The position numbers were made by a program, and so were the translations under genes. This document shows, piece after piece, positions 10,571 through 19,030 of a stretch of DNA of 30,232 bases (the stretch's first letter is position 1; the number at the start of each line of letters is the position of its first letter). The DNA is taken from the NCBI GenBank assembly GCA_003427395.1, contig BFEA01000038.1:3444452-3474683 (forward strand), given 5' to 3'. The notes under the pieces are model-generated. The model saw only the letters and a list, made by a program, of their open reading frames with translations. It had not been told where the DNA came from and did no database searches. This DNA is from Chara braunii (taxonomy: Eukaryota; Streptophyta; Charophyceae; Charales; Characeae).

Positions 10571-11550
10571 ACTGGGACTCTGGGGAAAATAAGAAAAGGG
10601 GCCATGAGAGACTCAGAAATATTGGTGATGAAATGTGGAGTCTGTAGAGACAAAGGTGAAGGGTGGGAAGTTGAAATTCGTCAGGATATGGAAACCCACA
10701 AAATGACCTTGAGAGAGCGTGCGGTTCAGAAGATCAAGGAAGAAAGATATATCGAATATGTTTTCTACATCTATGATCATACCGGTAAACTGCACAGTGC
10801 AGGCTCTTCCCTCGAGACCGTCGAAAAAGCAAAGCCAAAACTCAGGTAAGGATCAACCATCAACATTCTATTCTATGAAGGTTCATAAGTGAAGCAATCA
10901 GTGAACGTCATTCATCTTCTAGCTCTCACTGTCAAAGGCTCCCGTGACAGTCATTTGCCAGAGTTAACTCAATCAACATTCCTTGACCAGCTCAATTCCC
11001 GTGTGACACTCTACTATCAGCTTACCATCAACTATCCACCCGACACATGAGCAGCGTTATTTCGTTTCCAGTCCAACAGAGTGTCTTAGATGGACTCAAC
11101 CAAATAGCCTCCAAGGATGCTTTCCAGCATGAGTATGTCAGTGCAATTGGTTTCAAGCGAGGGGGTCTATCAATTTTTGCAGTTCTCACCAGATTTGCCA
11201 GTGGCACCATCCATGACCTGAGACTTTACCTGAAGAAGGGCAAAGAGACTCACGAACATTTTGACTCAGTCTGGGTTGCAACAGCCAAATATCTTGAGAA
11301 TAAAGAGAGGGAACTCGATGAGAGCAGCATAAAGTTGGTCCGTAGTCTTGGACCCAAGCTCTACACCGACTACCCCAGACCTCCTTTTCCCTTCCCCCTC
11401 ACGGATGACTCTAATTGGGGTGACCTGGCGGATCTAGCCAAGAGGTACATCTCTTTAGCCGGGATCAACTACGAGTCAGTGACTGAGCCTTCGGAGTTTA
11501 GACACCTCAGGAGAGGGGTTTTCTCTAGGCCTTACCTTCCGACTTTGTAG
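10571..11550 (+). CDS. Candidate spliced gene of unknown function (exons 10571-10845 and 11055-11550)
   Basis: Two coding-like stretches connect by consensus splice sites. The first exon would begin after a pyrimidine-rich acceptor ending CTCCTCAG at 10570, which puts the ATG at 10604 in frame. It ends at a perfect donor, CAG|GTAAGG, at 10845/10846. An acceptor at 11053-11054 (GAGCAG) preserves the frame, giving a 209-nt intron. An additional upstream exon (about 10175-10357, donor GTAGAG) would also join in phase, with a 213-nt intron. The product contains a Cys-x-x-Cys pair, 'MKCGVCRDKGEGWEVEI', a charged helical middle, then a mixed domain with 'AIGFKRGGLSIFAVLTRFAS' and a Pro/Phe-rich segment. 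TAG at 11548 ends it. An AATAAA lies at 11982. I recognise no family; the gene could be inactive or transposon-derived. Confidence 0.4.
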
Positions 11551-11703
11551 GAGGAATTATGTGCCATGATTGACTTCCGCATCATGGGACTTGGATGGAA
11601 AAGCTCAGAGCTAGCAGGCTTCAGGTGGCTCTACATTCAGAGGTCACAATCTCAGGAAGTGCGTAGACATGGCTCGAGGCATAAGAGACGCACAGTCAAA
11701 TGA
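11551..11703 (+). other. In-frame open extension after the TAG stop
   Basis: After TAG at 11548-11550 the same frame stays open for another 50 codons to TGA at 11701-11703. The stretch contains 'MIDFRIMGLGWKSSELAGFR' and a basic tail. Either TAG is a recent nonsense mutation, or a splice event (a GTAGGA donor overlaps it), or the extension is chance. Confidence 0.3.
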
Positions 11704-12242
11704 GAGATCAGTGGTGAGACTCTAGAGGGATGAATGAGGACTCTTAACTCTAGACTTACGCTTTCCTGAGATAATTATGAGTTCTCATTCTTCCCTCACT
11801 TATCTTGTCATTGCTCAAGTCAATCAATCTTGCTTCTTTTACATTGCTTCTGCCTGATAATTGTGTTCTCTGACGATCCTCTCACAGTTCTCAAAATTAG
11901 AAAATTGGCAAAATTGATGCATGCATGACATATCAGAATTTTATGATTAATATTTGCATGCTTCTTGCTGTTCCGAATCAAAATAAAAGATTCCTAAGAC
12001 CAGGGACCGGCGAAGACTGCAATTGAAGGGTCTTGCTCGAAGTCGGACGCACACAACAGGAAGGGATTTGCTGTAATTAATTTGTTTTATTTATTGCAAA
12101 CAACATTCAAAATCTTGCGTGACAGCCTGTTAGCTTTCTGGTCACCTGAAGGGGCTCGACTAGAAAAAGTGCGTCAGCGCGTGATTTCTCTTCTTGTTGA
12201 TGATTGCAGGGCCGACGTGGTTGCCGACCAAGTTTTTGTTTT
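11704..12242. other. AT-rich flank with polyadenylation-like signal, no gene
   Basis: AATAAA at 11982-11987 could serve the candidate gene upstream. From 12000 to 12242 I see no recognisable feature other than the left target duplication of the MITE at 12243-12250. Confidence 0.4.
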
Positions 12243-12250
12243 GATTAAAC
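12243..12250. repeat. Left 8-bp target site duplication of the MITE
   Basis: GATTAAAC here and again at 12914-12921, directly abutting the terminal inverted repeats of the element between them. Confidence 0.85.
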
Positions 12251-12793
12251 CTGGGTAGCACGGCGTACATGTACGCGGGGGTCGTGTACACGTATTCCTG
12301 TACGCGACACGTACTCCCGTACAAAAATCATCAAAAAATCTGAAAAAACTATATGTTATACAAAATGATATTTCAAACAACTTTTGCCTGAGACTCATCT
12401 CAAAATTCGGTATCAAACTCGAGTTAAAAATCAAAGACACAACAAATAAATAAATTGAAATAATTACACAAAAAACAAGGAAAAAATTGAAAAAATGATA
12501 ATAAATTTCTGTAACAAATATATGTAATGCAGAAACATGATACAAACAACTATTGCCTGGGAGTCATCCCCGAATTCCCAACCAAACTCGACTACAAGAT
12601 CACAAAATAAAAAAAAGGTAACATTATCATAATAATTGAAAAACTATTAAAAAATGATTTTTAAAATTTCTATTTTTTTAAAGTTTTCTTTCAGATTTTT
12701 TATTTTTAAATCGATCCTAGTTGGGAATTCGGGTATAACTCCCGAGCAAAAGTTGTTTGTATTATTATTCTGCACAAAATTCATTTTTTGCAG

Positions 12794-12826
<33 letters not shown>

Positions 12827-12913
12827 GTACGCGCACGTGCGATTTTGGGTTCGTACTCGTACGCCGGAATACATACGCGTACGCAGTGCGTACGCGTATG
12901 GGGTGCTACCCAG
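12251..12913. mobile_element. hAT-like MITE (663 bp), GTACG subterminal type
   Basis: Terminal inverted repeat CTGGGTAGCAC at 12251-12261 matches the reverse complement of GTGCTACCCAG at 12903-12913. Both ends carry arrays of GTACGC/GTAC subterminal motifs (about 12264-12322 and 12825-12898). The element is bounded by an 8-bp duplication, GATTAAAC, typical of the hAT superfamily. The interior is AT-rich, with two direct and one inverted version of a 'caaacaact.ttgcct' segment that also occurs in the elements at 16700 and 421. The interior also has a 29-nt T run. There is no transposase; the two opposite 138-codon frames overlapping its right part are low-complexity shadows. It would need an autonomous partner. 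Confidence 0.85.
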
Positions 12914-12921
12914 GATTAAAC
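12914..12921. repeat. Right 8-bp target site duplication of the MITE
   Basis: Second copy of GATTAAAC, immediately after the right terminal inverted repeat. Confidence 0.85.
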
Positions 12922-13179
12922 TAGGACTAAGAGATTTTATCTTTCGATTGGTGCACTTGACTTTGACTTGTGCGTATGTATGGGCGACGCCGCCGACGGC
13001 AGCACGACTTTGTGTAAATGTAAGGGAGAAGTGTGGAAGCAAGCGACTGCGCAGTAAGCGCAAGGCTTGACGGCGGTGAGTTTAGCCGGTGAGGCGAGAA
13101 AGTGACCGGGAAGCCTTTGGCGAACCCACACGCATAGCGGTACTCATTTATATGGCTTGCCGCTAGTGCTAGACTCAGT

Positions 13180-13250
13180 CTTGGGCCTAGCACTATTGGT
13201 TACAGTGTCAAACTTTCAACCGGGAGATTCAGGGATTGAGGCCAATGGAC
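13180..13250 (+). repeat. tRNA-like SINE fragment
   Basis: A-box-like 'tagcactattggtta' at about 13187 and B-box-like 'agggattgaggcc' at about 13228 are spaced as in a tRNA-derived SINE head. No A-rich tail or target duplication was resolved. Confidence 0.4.
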
Positions 13251-14864
13251 AACAACGTAGGACTATTGGAGCGGCGTGAAGAGGCCAAGGGGTTGAGGGC
13301 TCGACGGGACTATCCCCCTTGGCTTTGTCGTCAGGGGAGTCGAATCGGTGCTAGCGGTTCCTTTTCCTCGTCGTCGTTTTCCGACCGTCGACGCTCTTTG
13401 AATCTAGTGCGACATCGGATTTAGCGGTCGTCAAAGGAGCCGACGAGTCAGCTCAGATGGTGTAAAATCCTGACTTATTGAAGTTACGTACCAACGCCGG
13501 CCAGCACAGAGGTGAGACCCCACGTTGCTTCCCTCTTTGTTTGGATGGGGAATGTGGGCGCAACGTGGGCTGTTGTGACCGGCATTGCAGTGAGGAGGGA
13601 TTGAAACCCCCCACGGGTGGTCGTCGCAGCAGTCGAGGACCTTGAGCGCGCGCCTCTTTCGATGGGCTTGTATGGGTTCCCGCGTGTTCGGGATGTTGAC
13701 GAAAATTTTCTATGCTGCCCATCTTGAAAGACAGGCTGAGGGGTTCATCATGTATGCAAGCCGGTGGGCGCAAGGCCCGTGAGGAGGAAGAAACCTGAGT
13801 ATGGGGGCCATGTCGGGGCACAGTGGGAAGGCACGCAATAGTGCTTAGCCCCCATCAGGCCCTATGAAACCCTTTCCCCCGCTTCGGACCTCAAAGTTCT
13901 TATTTGAATATTTGCTACTACCACCAAGATATGCATTATGACCGCTCCATCTGGACCCGCGCCCTCCTACTCGTCGAGGAGATGGAGTTGCCCCGATGAC
14001 CGTGAATAGGTAGCGCGCTTCAGCGGTGCCCATTCTCTTTAGGCCGATTGATCCGACAGGTGAGTTGTTACTTATGACTTATGTGACCACCAACCTGCTG
14101 CCTGTGTGGATCGACACTTGTGCGGTGTATGGGTTAGCACAGCTAGTATCGAGGGCGGAAGACGAATCTAGATGGGAGTCTACGCCAAGTGCATGCGGGG
14201 CAAGAAGAAGATATAACGGGGTGGAAGTGAAGACGGAGGAAGGAAAGGTGCGCGTCCTGCCCGTTTCCGGATGAAATTGGACGAGAGGAGATGCTACCTC
14301 ACGGCTTCTAGGCACGAAGAAGCTATTGGCAACGTCGGAAAGGAGGGAGACGACTTAGTTTTGGAGCTACATCGGAAAAGGGTCGTGCGACATGGAGGCG
14401 GAAAAGCATATGGAGAGGCTGGGAATCTTCTATCTACCCTGCTACTTGGTGAAATCCAACGAGGAGAGGTGGTAGATAGGGGTTTTAGCCCCAGGCGAGC
14501 GCAATCGTTATGTTAGTTTTAGCAGTAGGTTAGTAGAAGAGGAGTTAGAAAGGAAAGGGCATGCGCGGAGAGATGGCAGGGAAAGAAGAGAGGAAGAGCG
14601 GGAGTGGAAAACTAATATCTCGCTCGTTCCTCCACAGAATCGAACGAGATAAAATGTTGATTTGGGGTTTTGGAACACTCTAAAGTGAATGGATGCGGTA
14701 GATTTTGCACAAGGAGTATGGTTCAGGCGGTATGGGAAGTAAGAGCTGCGCCCAGGAAAGGAGTTAGTAAGGGCCGATGCATCTAGTCGTTTTCCAGCCG
14801 TAGGTTCTTTCGAATTTTGCTCATTCCATCGGTGGAAGTAGAGAGGGAGCAGGTTGCGGAGTTG
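13251..14864. other. No supported gene
   Basis: GC-rich sequence with short open frames on both strands (for example minus 13821-13453, plus 14026-14274 and 14271-14516). None has a recognisable domain, and several lack an ATG. Confidence 0.45.
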
Positions 14865-15745
14865 GAGACTTACCTGCTAGCTGAGATAGTTGCCCATCCC
14901 GTCGGTTGAAGTAGCAAGGAGGCCAGGCAAGAGTCGAACATTTACCTGTTAGTTGGTGCGTTGCTCATCCTATCGTTGGGACCGGAGTGAGGTCAGCCAC
15001 TAGGCGGGAGACTTGCCTGCTAGCCTAGACTCTTCTCATCCCATTGAACAGAAGTAGCGAAGCAGCGAGCAATGGGTTGGAGGATTACCTGCTGACAGAG
15101 GCGCTGCTCGTCTCGTCGATTGAAGGAGTAGCGGGAGGTGGGCCGCAGGCGGCAGACTTGCTTGCTGGCCAGAGCGACACACATTCTACTGAAATGGAGC
15201 AATGAGCTATGGGAGTCGAAGAGTTACCTGTTGGCCGGTGTGCCACTCACCTCATGAATCGGAGCAGCAAGAAGGCGAGCCGCAGGGTCAAAAGACTTAC
15301 AGGCCGGTCGATGTGTTGGACAACCTCTCGAACGAAGAAACTACAGGCAAACTGTCGGCATGAAGACCTTACCGTTGGCTGGTGCGCTGCTCATCCTTAA
15401 TGGTCGAACTAGCGGGAGGCAAGCAACGGGAAACAGTCGGAGGGCTTGAAGACTTACCTGTTGGCCAGTTTGGAGGGAGCAAGGGAGCGAGCCACGAGAG
15501 TTGACGGTCTACCTGCTGACCGGTGCACTGCTCATCCTATCAAGCGAAAGAGCAACAAACAAGCGGAACGAAGCTGCAGACTTACCTGTTGGCTGGCGTG
15601 TTGCTCATCCTACTGGTTGAGGGGGCAACAAACCAGCCGCGAAGGTGCAGGCCTCGGTACTAGCCGGTGCGTTGTTTGTCCTACCGCACAAAGTGGCTGG
15701 AGGTCCACGAGGTTGCAAGCTCACCCATAGCTAACGCACTTGGGG
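14865..15745 (+). repeat. Degenerate minisatellite of about 70 bp, 12-13 units
   Basis: Units recur about every 56-87 bp, starting at about 14867, 14938, 15008, 15080, 15153, 15217, 15291, 15360, 15447, 15503, 15577, 15648 and 15716. The consensus has 'GACTTACCTGCTAGCCGGTG' followed by CGCTGCTCATCCTATCGGTTG, then AGTAGC and GAGGCAAGC-like sequence. Copies are diverged, so the array is old. No frame stays open through all units. Confidence 0.8.
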
Positions 15746-16380
15746 CCACAAGCTTTGCAAGGTGGTTGAGCTCTTGGAAGGGGGGCTCTTTGTTGCGACT
15801 TGGAGAGTCGCTAGGGAGTCAATGATTGGTAGTTTGGCTTCAATTGACCAAGCTGTTGTGCATTTTGGACATCATTGCGAGGCCCTCAGGCGCGTCAAGG
15901 AATCAAGGCCCTCTCACGCAAGTCTGAGTGCACCATTCCTGGATCTGAGTGACTAAATCTTTCTCCTTCTGCCCTTCTTACTCTCAGTCTAGTCGATTGG
16001 TTGAGAGAGGAAGGCAGCAGGTGGGATTGCAACCCATAATCCGTGCCAAGGTCTCTGCGGGAGGTTGCCCCTCCGATTGCGAGTGCTCTGCCGGGACCTA
16101 GGCGAGGTTTTGGAGCTAGGGAACTGTCAGATATATCTCCTCTGCTCTATGTGAACCCACTATACCCATATGATTACATCTTTCTAGTCTGACTGCGGGA
16201 TATGCACGTGTTCCCATATAAATTTTGCTTACTTTTTAGGACTTAATCAGACTGAAAGAAACGTGCATGTGTAAATCTGAAGTTTTTTTTTTTACCGTGA
16301 CTGAAAGTAGACTAAGGGATGAACTGAGGGAAGGTGGGAGGACGGTGGTTTTGCATGCGTCTGACCAAGGTCTTAAAGGT
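15746..16380. other. No supported gene
   Basis: Unique-looking sequence between the minisatellite and the hairpin cluster. A short plus frame at 15762-15956 has no recognisable domain. Confidence 0.45.
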
Positions 16381-16409
16381 TAGGCATTGTTTCTAAGTTG
16401 AATGGCCTA
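16381..16409. repeat. Conserved-loop hairpin element H1
   Basis: Arms TAGGC / GCCTA surround a loop ATTGTTTCTAAGTTGAATG, one base different from the family core. Confidence 0.7.
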
Positions 16410-16446
16410 GGGCTACGTTTATTGGTTGTTTTCTGAAGGGTCAAAC

Positions 16447-16463
16447 ATTGTTTCTAAGCTGAA
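16447..16463. repeat. Conserved-loop element H2 (arms not paired)
   Basis: The first 17 bases of the family core are intact, but the right side reads GCCTGG and the flanks do not form a clear stem. Probably a damaged copy. Confidence 0.55.
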
Positions 16464-16511
16464 GCCTGGTTGTTGTGTTTATTTTCAAAGGGCTTAACTG
16501 GCTGATCTTCG

Positions 16512-16548
16512 AGACCAAGCGTTGTTTTTTCGCTAAATGGCTTGGTCT
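16512..16548. repeat. Conserved-loop hairpin element H3
   Basis: Perfect 9-bp arms AGACCAAGC / GCTTGGTCT enclose a diverged 19-nt loop GTTGTTTTTTCGCTAAATG. The loop has changed while the stem is intact. Confidence 0.7.
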
Positions 16549-16620
16549 ATCTGTTTCTTTTGGGGTTTTTGACTGAGGTTGGGTTAAAAGGCCCAACTTC
16601 ATGTTTTGAGTGACTTAGGA

Positions 16621-16654
16621 TGAACTTAATATTGTTTCTAAGCTGAATGGTTCA
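16621..16654. repeat. Conserved-loop hairpin element H4
   Basis: Exact 19-nt core at 16631-16649. Arms TGAAC / GTTCA, with five extra bases on the 5' side of the core. Confidence 0.65.
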
Positions 16655-16691
16655 GTCTCCTCTTTCATTTTGTAGGAGGATTTTGGTGGAA

Positions 16692-16699
16692 GGCTAAGC
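16692..16699. repeat. Left 8-bp target site duplication of MITE
   Basis: GGCTAAGC, repeated at 17030-17037. It is part of the 5' arm of hairpin element H5. Confidence 0.85.
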
Positions 16700-17029
16700 C
16701 TGTGTAGCATCGTGTTCGAGTTCGGTGACCAAACCCAAACGTTCGGGACCGAACACGAACGAGCGCCGAAACTCTCCGAACGTGAACAAAAAAATATTAC
16801 AAAAAAAAAAAAACGTTCTCCAAAAAATCTGAAAAAAAAAAAAGTTATGTAAAATAATAATACAAACAACGTTTGCCTTGGAGGTATGGTCAAATTCGTA
16901 ACCAAACTTGAGTTAAAAATCAGAAACCATTTTTTTTTTTTTTAATTTTTTTTTTAATATGTTCGGCCGAACACCCGAACATCTTCAGACGTTCGGAAAA
17001 GCTCCGAACATGTTCGGTGTGCTACATAG
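16700..17029. mobile_element. hAT-like MITE (330 bp), GTTCG subterminal type
   Basis: Left end CTGTGTAGCATCG and the reverse complement of the right end, CTATGTAGCACACCG, form terminal inverted repeats. An exact 8-bp duplication GGCTAAGC abuts both ends, as in hAT elements. Subterminal arrays of GTTCGG/CGAAC occupy about 16710-16785 and 16962-17018. The AT-rich interior shares 'caaaaaatctgaaaa' and 'acaaacaac.tttgcct' with the 663-bp element at 12251, yet that copy has GTACG in place of GTTCG throughout its subterminal arrays. No coding capacity. Confidence 0.88.
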
Positions 17030-17030
17030 G

Positions 17031-17063
17031 GCTAAGCATTGTTTTTAAGCTAAATGGCTTAGC
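17031..17063. repeat. Conserved-loop hairpin element H5, split by the MITE
   Basis: Arms GCTAAGC / GCTTAGC (perfect 7 bp) enclose ATTGTTTTTAAGCTAAATG, two bases from the family core. The 5' arm is also the right target duplication of the MITE, so the element was present before that insertion. Confidence 0.75.
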
Positions 17064-17128
17064 TTGAAACTTTCTCTGTTTTTTTATGTTTAACCTCCAA
17101 TCCTTTTCTTCTAATTTCTTTTTTAAGC

Positions 17129-17230
17129 ATTGATTCGGGAAAAGAATTCAACCCTGTACTACAAGACCCCGTATTGGCTATACATCCTCCTTGTATTTAT
17201 GCAGGATACGTTGCCAGTACTATTGGTTTT
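17129..17230 (+). pseudogene. ccmFN: Mitochondrial ccmFN fragment (cytochrome c maturation)
   Basis: Thirty-four codons encode '[20 protein letters not shown]' followed by GYVASTIGF. This is the conserved CcmF segment with the NP-x-LQDP-x-LA-x-HPP signature, part of the haem-handling membrane subunit of cytochrome c biogenesis. The match stops abruptly after Phe at 17230, where sequence leading to a group II intron domain V follows. Only a small fraction of the gene is present, so it is a transferred remnant. Confidence 0.75.
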
Positions 17231-17399
17231 TGTTGATATGTATCCGAAACTTCAATGTGTCGAGACGAGCGCGGTCCTATATAAACCTATTAGTTTATCG
17301 AGAACATTGTCGGACGATGATTCGTGGCGGAGAGCCGTATGATGGGAAACTATCACGTGTGGTTCGGAGGGCAGGAAAACACAACTCCCAACCCCTATC
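17231..17399 (+). other. Group II intron 3' end (domains V-VI region)
   Basis: Domain V lies at 17332-17365: GAGCCGTATGATGGGAAACT followed by ATCACGTGTGGTTC. It has the 34-nt length and the AGC/GTT-GAAA-type architecture of mitochondrial group II introns. One substitution pair (ACGTGTGG rather than ACGTACGG) weakens the lower stem. The following 34 bases could supply domain VI. The next sequence is a cox1 exon, so this is probably the tail of a cox1 intron joined to a ccmFN fragment. Confidence 0.75.
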
Positions 17400-17439
17400 T
17401 ATGATTAGTATTCGAGTTCTCGGATTTATTGTGTGGGCT
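17400..17439 (+). pseudogene. cox1: Mitochondrial cox1 exon fragment
   Basis: Encodes MISIRVLGFIVWA, the segment just before the conserved His-His pair (copper B ligands) of cytochrome c oxidase subunit 1. The family normally has Gly where Arg stands here. The match ends exactly after GGCT, where a group I-like intron start follows. The exon is only about 13 codons long and is isolated from other cox1 sequence. Confidence 0.7.
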
Positions 17440-17500
17440 CAAGATGGGTCCCTCTCATGGCAACATGAGAGTTCAATCACTTCACTATATGCTGGAAACG
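17440..17500 (+). other. Group I intron-like 5' fragment
   Basis: It begins after a T, as group I introns require. It contains a perfect hairpin CTCTCATG-GCAA-CATGAGAG (17452-17471) with a GNRA loop, and 'actatatgctggaaa', resembling a group I core strand. It breaks off where an inverted group II segment starts. Assignment rests on these local features only. Confidence 0.45.
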
Positions 17501-17757
17501 CCTTCCGAACCGTACGTGACAGTTTCTCATCATACAACTCTCCATCAGCGTTCCGTCTCGAACACATAACACTCCCAGACGGGCCAACACCGCGTGCCTC
17601 CTGGATGTTTCCACCGCGCCAACGGCACGGGTTGCGTGCCCCTCGTGATCACCAAATGAAATTAAATAGGCCGCCGCTTCTCGGCGGTAACAGTCAATGC
17701 TGCACTCGTCCATTTACATTTCATTTCACTTGGAGTCATCCATTCTATCTGGCATAG
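17501..17757 (-). other. Inverted group II intron 3' segment with domain V
   Basis: On the minus strand, 17540-17507 reads as a 34-nt domain V (GAGTTGTATGATGAGAAACT, then GTCACGTACGGTTC). It is closely related to the forward one at 17332-17365, at opposite orientation. Sequence further along the minus strand (to about 17757) may be its domain IV or intron body; a minus-strand frame there shows no recognisable maturase motif. Confidence 0.65.
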
Positions 17758-17817
17758 TTTTGTTTAACAACCCGGAGGCACGACAATAGATCCATAATAA
17801 TTGCTAGGTTTATAGAA

Positions 17818-18010
17818 CGTTGCACCTTTACTATAGCTTTGCATTGACAACCTTGATTGAATGTGTAGGATAGGTGGGAGGTGGTCATCAGTGACTACCA
17901 AGCTTGAAATACCACTCTTTCATCTAAGGGTGTCTAATTGCTAAAACAATTGGTTTGGTCGAACCTTGCATGGTGGGTAGTTTATCTGGGGCGGATGCCT
18001 TATCTGGAGC
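17818..18010 (+). rRNA. rrn26: Mitochondrial LSU rRNA fragment
   Basis: Matches a conserved part of 23S-type rRNA in order: 'cacctttactatagctttgc', 'tgtgtaggataggtgggagg', 'cttgaaataccac' and 'ggtgggtagttt.tctgggg', then 'cggatgcc'. This is the domain IV-V region upstream of the peptidyl transferase centre. It is a fragment only, flanked by unrelated organelle pieces, so not a working gene. Confidence 0.8.
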
Positions 18011-18290
18011 GCTTACACGGTAATGTTAAAGGATAGTATTTTTCATCAAACGAGATGCCAAAATGTTCAGTCAAATTATTTTGCCTGAATTAGACATTCA
18101 ATTGAATGAGGTATGCAAAGCTTCTCAAAACAAAATACAAACTTTGATCTAAGCGCGTAAAACAAAATTATCGTACTTTTGTAGTGATTTCATAATGGAG
18201 CAAATCCGAGTATATTATGTTCGATATGAGAAATATTAGGTATGGTTTCCTCAATGTCATAGCACATACGATTTTCGACGTCATTATATA
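18011..18290 (+). other. AT-rich, probably mitochondrial sequence, unassigned
   Basis: Composition and position between LSU rRNA and nad9 fragments suggest mitochondrial origin. Short frames (for example one reading 'ILPELDIQLNEVCKAS') are not recognised. Confidence 0.4.
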
Positions 18291-18527
18291 GCTACTTTAC
18301 CAAAATGGATTAAGAAATATAAAATATAAAAAATATATATAGATCGTCAAATAGAATATATATATATATCAACCCAGATAATCTTTTTCAAATGTTCTTT
18401 TTTTTTTAAAAATCATACGAACACAAGATTTTGAGTTTTAATCGATATTAGTGGAGTTGATTATCCTTCTCGAAAAGACAGATTTGAAGTGATGTATAAC
18501 TTAGTGAGTATTCAGTATAACTCACGT
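18291..18527 (+). pseudogene. nad9: Mitochondrial nad9 fragment with frameshifts
   Basis: The frame 'ATLPKWIKKYK' at the left resembles the N-terminus of plant NAD9, and the right end reads 'VLIDISGVDYPSRKDRFEVM' then YNLVSIQYNSR. That is the conserved core of this complex I subunit (30 kDa subunit homologue). Stops and T-run frameshifts interrupt the middle (about 18320-18430). The match ends at the Arg codon, where reversed SSU rRNA begins. Confidence 0.7.
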
Positions 18528-18780
18528 AGCCATGCAACACCTGTATGAAGTCAAAGTACATCTCTTACGAGGAGTTTCTTTCATATATCAAGGGCTGGTA
18601 AGGTTTTGCAAATTGTATCGAATTAAACCACATGCTCCACTGCTTGTGCAGACCCCCGTCAATTCCTTTGAGTTTCATCCTTGCGACCGTAATCCCCAGA
18701 CGGCATGTTTAACGCGTTAGCTAGGTCCCTCATCGAATCGCCCCCAAAAACCACCGGGCGTAGACCAAGGACCAACACTT
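18528..18780 (-). rRNA. rrn18: Mitochondrial SSU rRNA fragment, reversed
   Basis: The reverse complement contains the universal SSU block 'AACTCAAAGGAATTGACGGG' with downstream 'GGAGCATGTGGTTTAATTCG' and 'CCTTACCAGCCCTTG', ending in TTCATACAGGTGTTGCATGG. Upstream it has 'AGGGACCTAGCTAACGCGTT'. This covers about 250 nt of the 900-1050 region (E. coli numbering) and resembles plant mitochondrial rrn18. The plus-strand open frame across it is an antisense shadow. Fragment only. Confidence 0.85.
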
Positions 18781-18818
18781 ACAAAAGTATCTTATTTATA
18801 TTTGCATGTGAACAGATA

Positions 18819-18851
18819 GTTGGACATTGTTTCTAAGCTGAATGGTCCAAC
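18819..18851. repeat. Conserved-loop hairpin element H6
   Basis: Arms GTTGGAC / GTCCAAC (perfect 7 bp) around the exact 19-nt core at 18826-18844. Duplicated at 20566-20598. Confidence 0.8.
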
Positions 18852-18909
18852 GTTAAGCCATATCACTAAGAAGAGAAGAAACCGTACATAGTATAATTGG
18901 AAGTAACTT

Positions 18910-18956
18910 GGGCAATGTGAGCATTGTTTCTAAGCTGAATGACTAAGTCACCTGCC
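18910..18956. repeat. Conserved-loop hairpin element H7
   Basis: Exact 19-nt core at 18923-18941. The nearest flanks do not pair, but outer arms GGGCA..GTGA and TCAC.TGCCC do, giving an interrupted stem. Duplicated 1,747 bp downstream. Confidence 0.65.
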
Positions 18957-19030
18957 CATATTGAATGGTCTATAGTCATACGCCCAAAAAAGAAAAAAGT
19001 AGTTGTGCAACTTGTTCGTGTATAATCTAA

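Noticed and set aside
12647-13070. Overlapping 138-codon frames on both strands
   Set aside because: They lie across the poly-T and subterminal repeats of the MITE, and both strands are open because of low complexity.
16573-16592. GTTGGG..CCCAAC palindrome as another hairpin family member
   Set aside because: Its loop (TTAAAAGG) has no similarity to the conserved core.
17191-17757. 188-codon plus-strand frame as a single gene
   Set aside because: It runs across group II domain V, a cox1 exon, a group I-like piece and an inverted intron segment, so it is a chance frame through a mosaic.
18532-18720. 62-codon plus-strand frame, also at 20279-20467
   Set aside because: It lies antisense to a clear SSU rRNA fragment.
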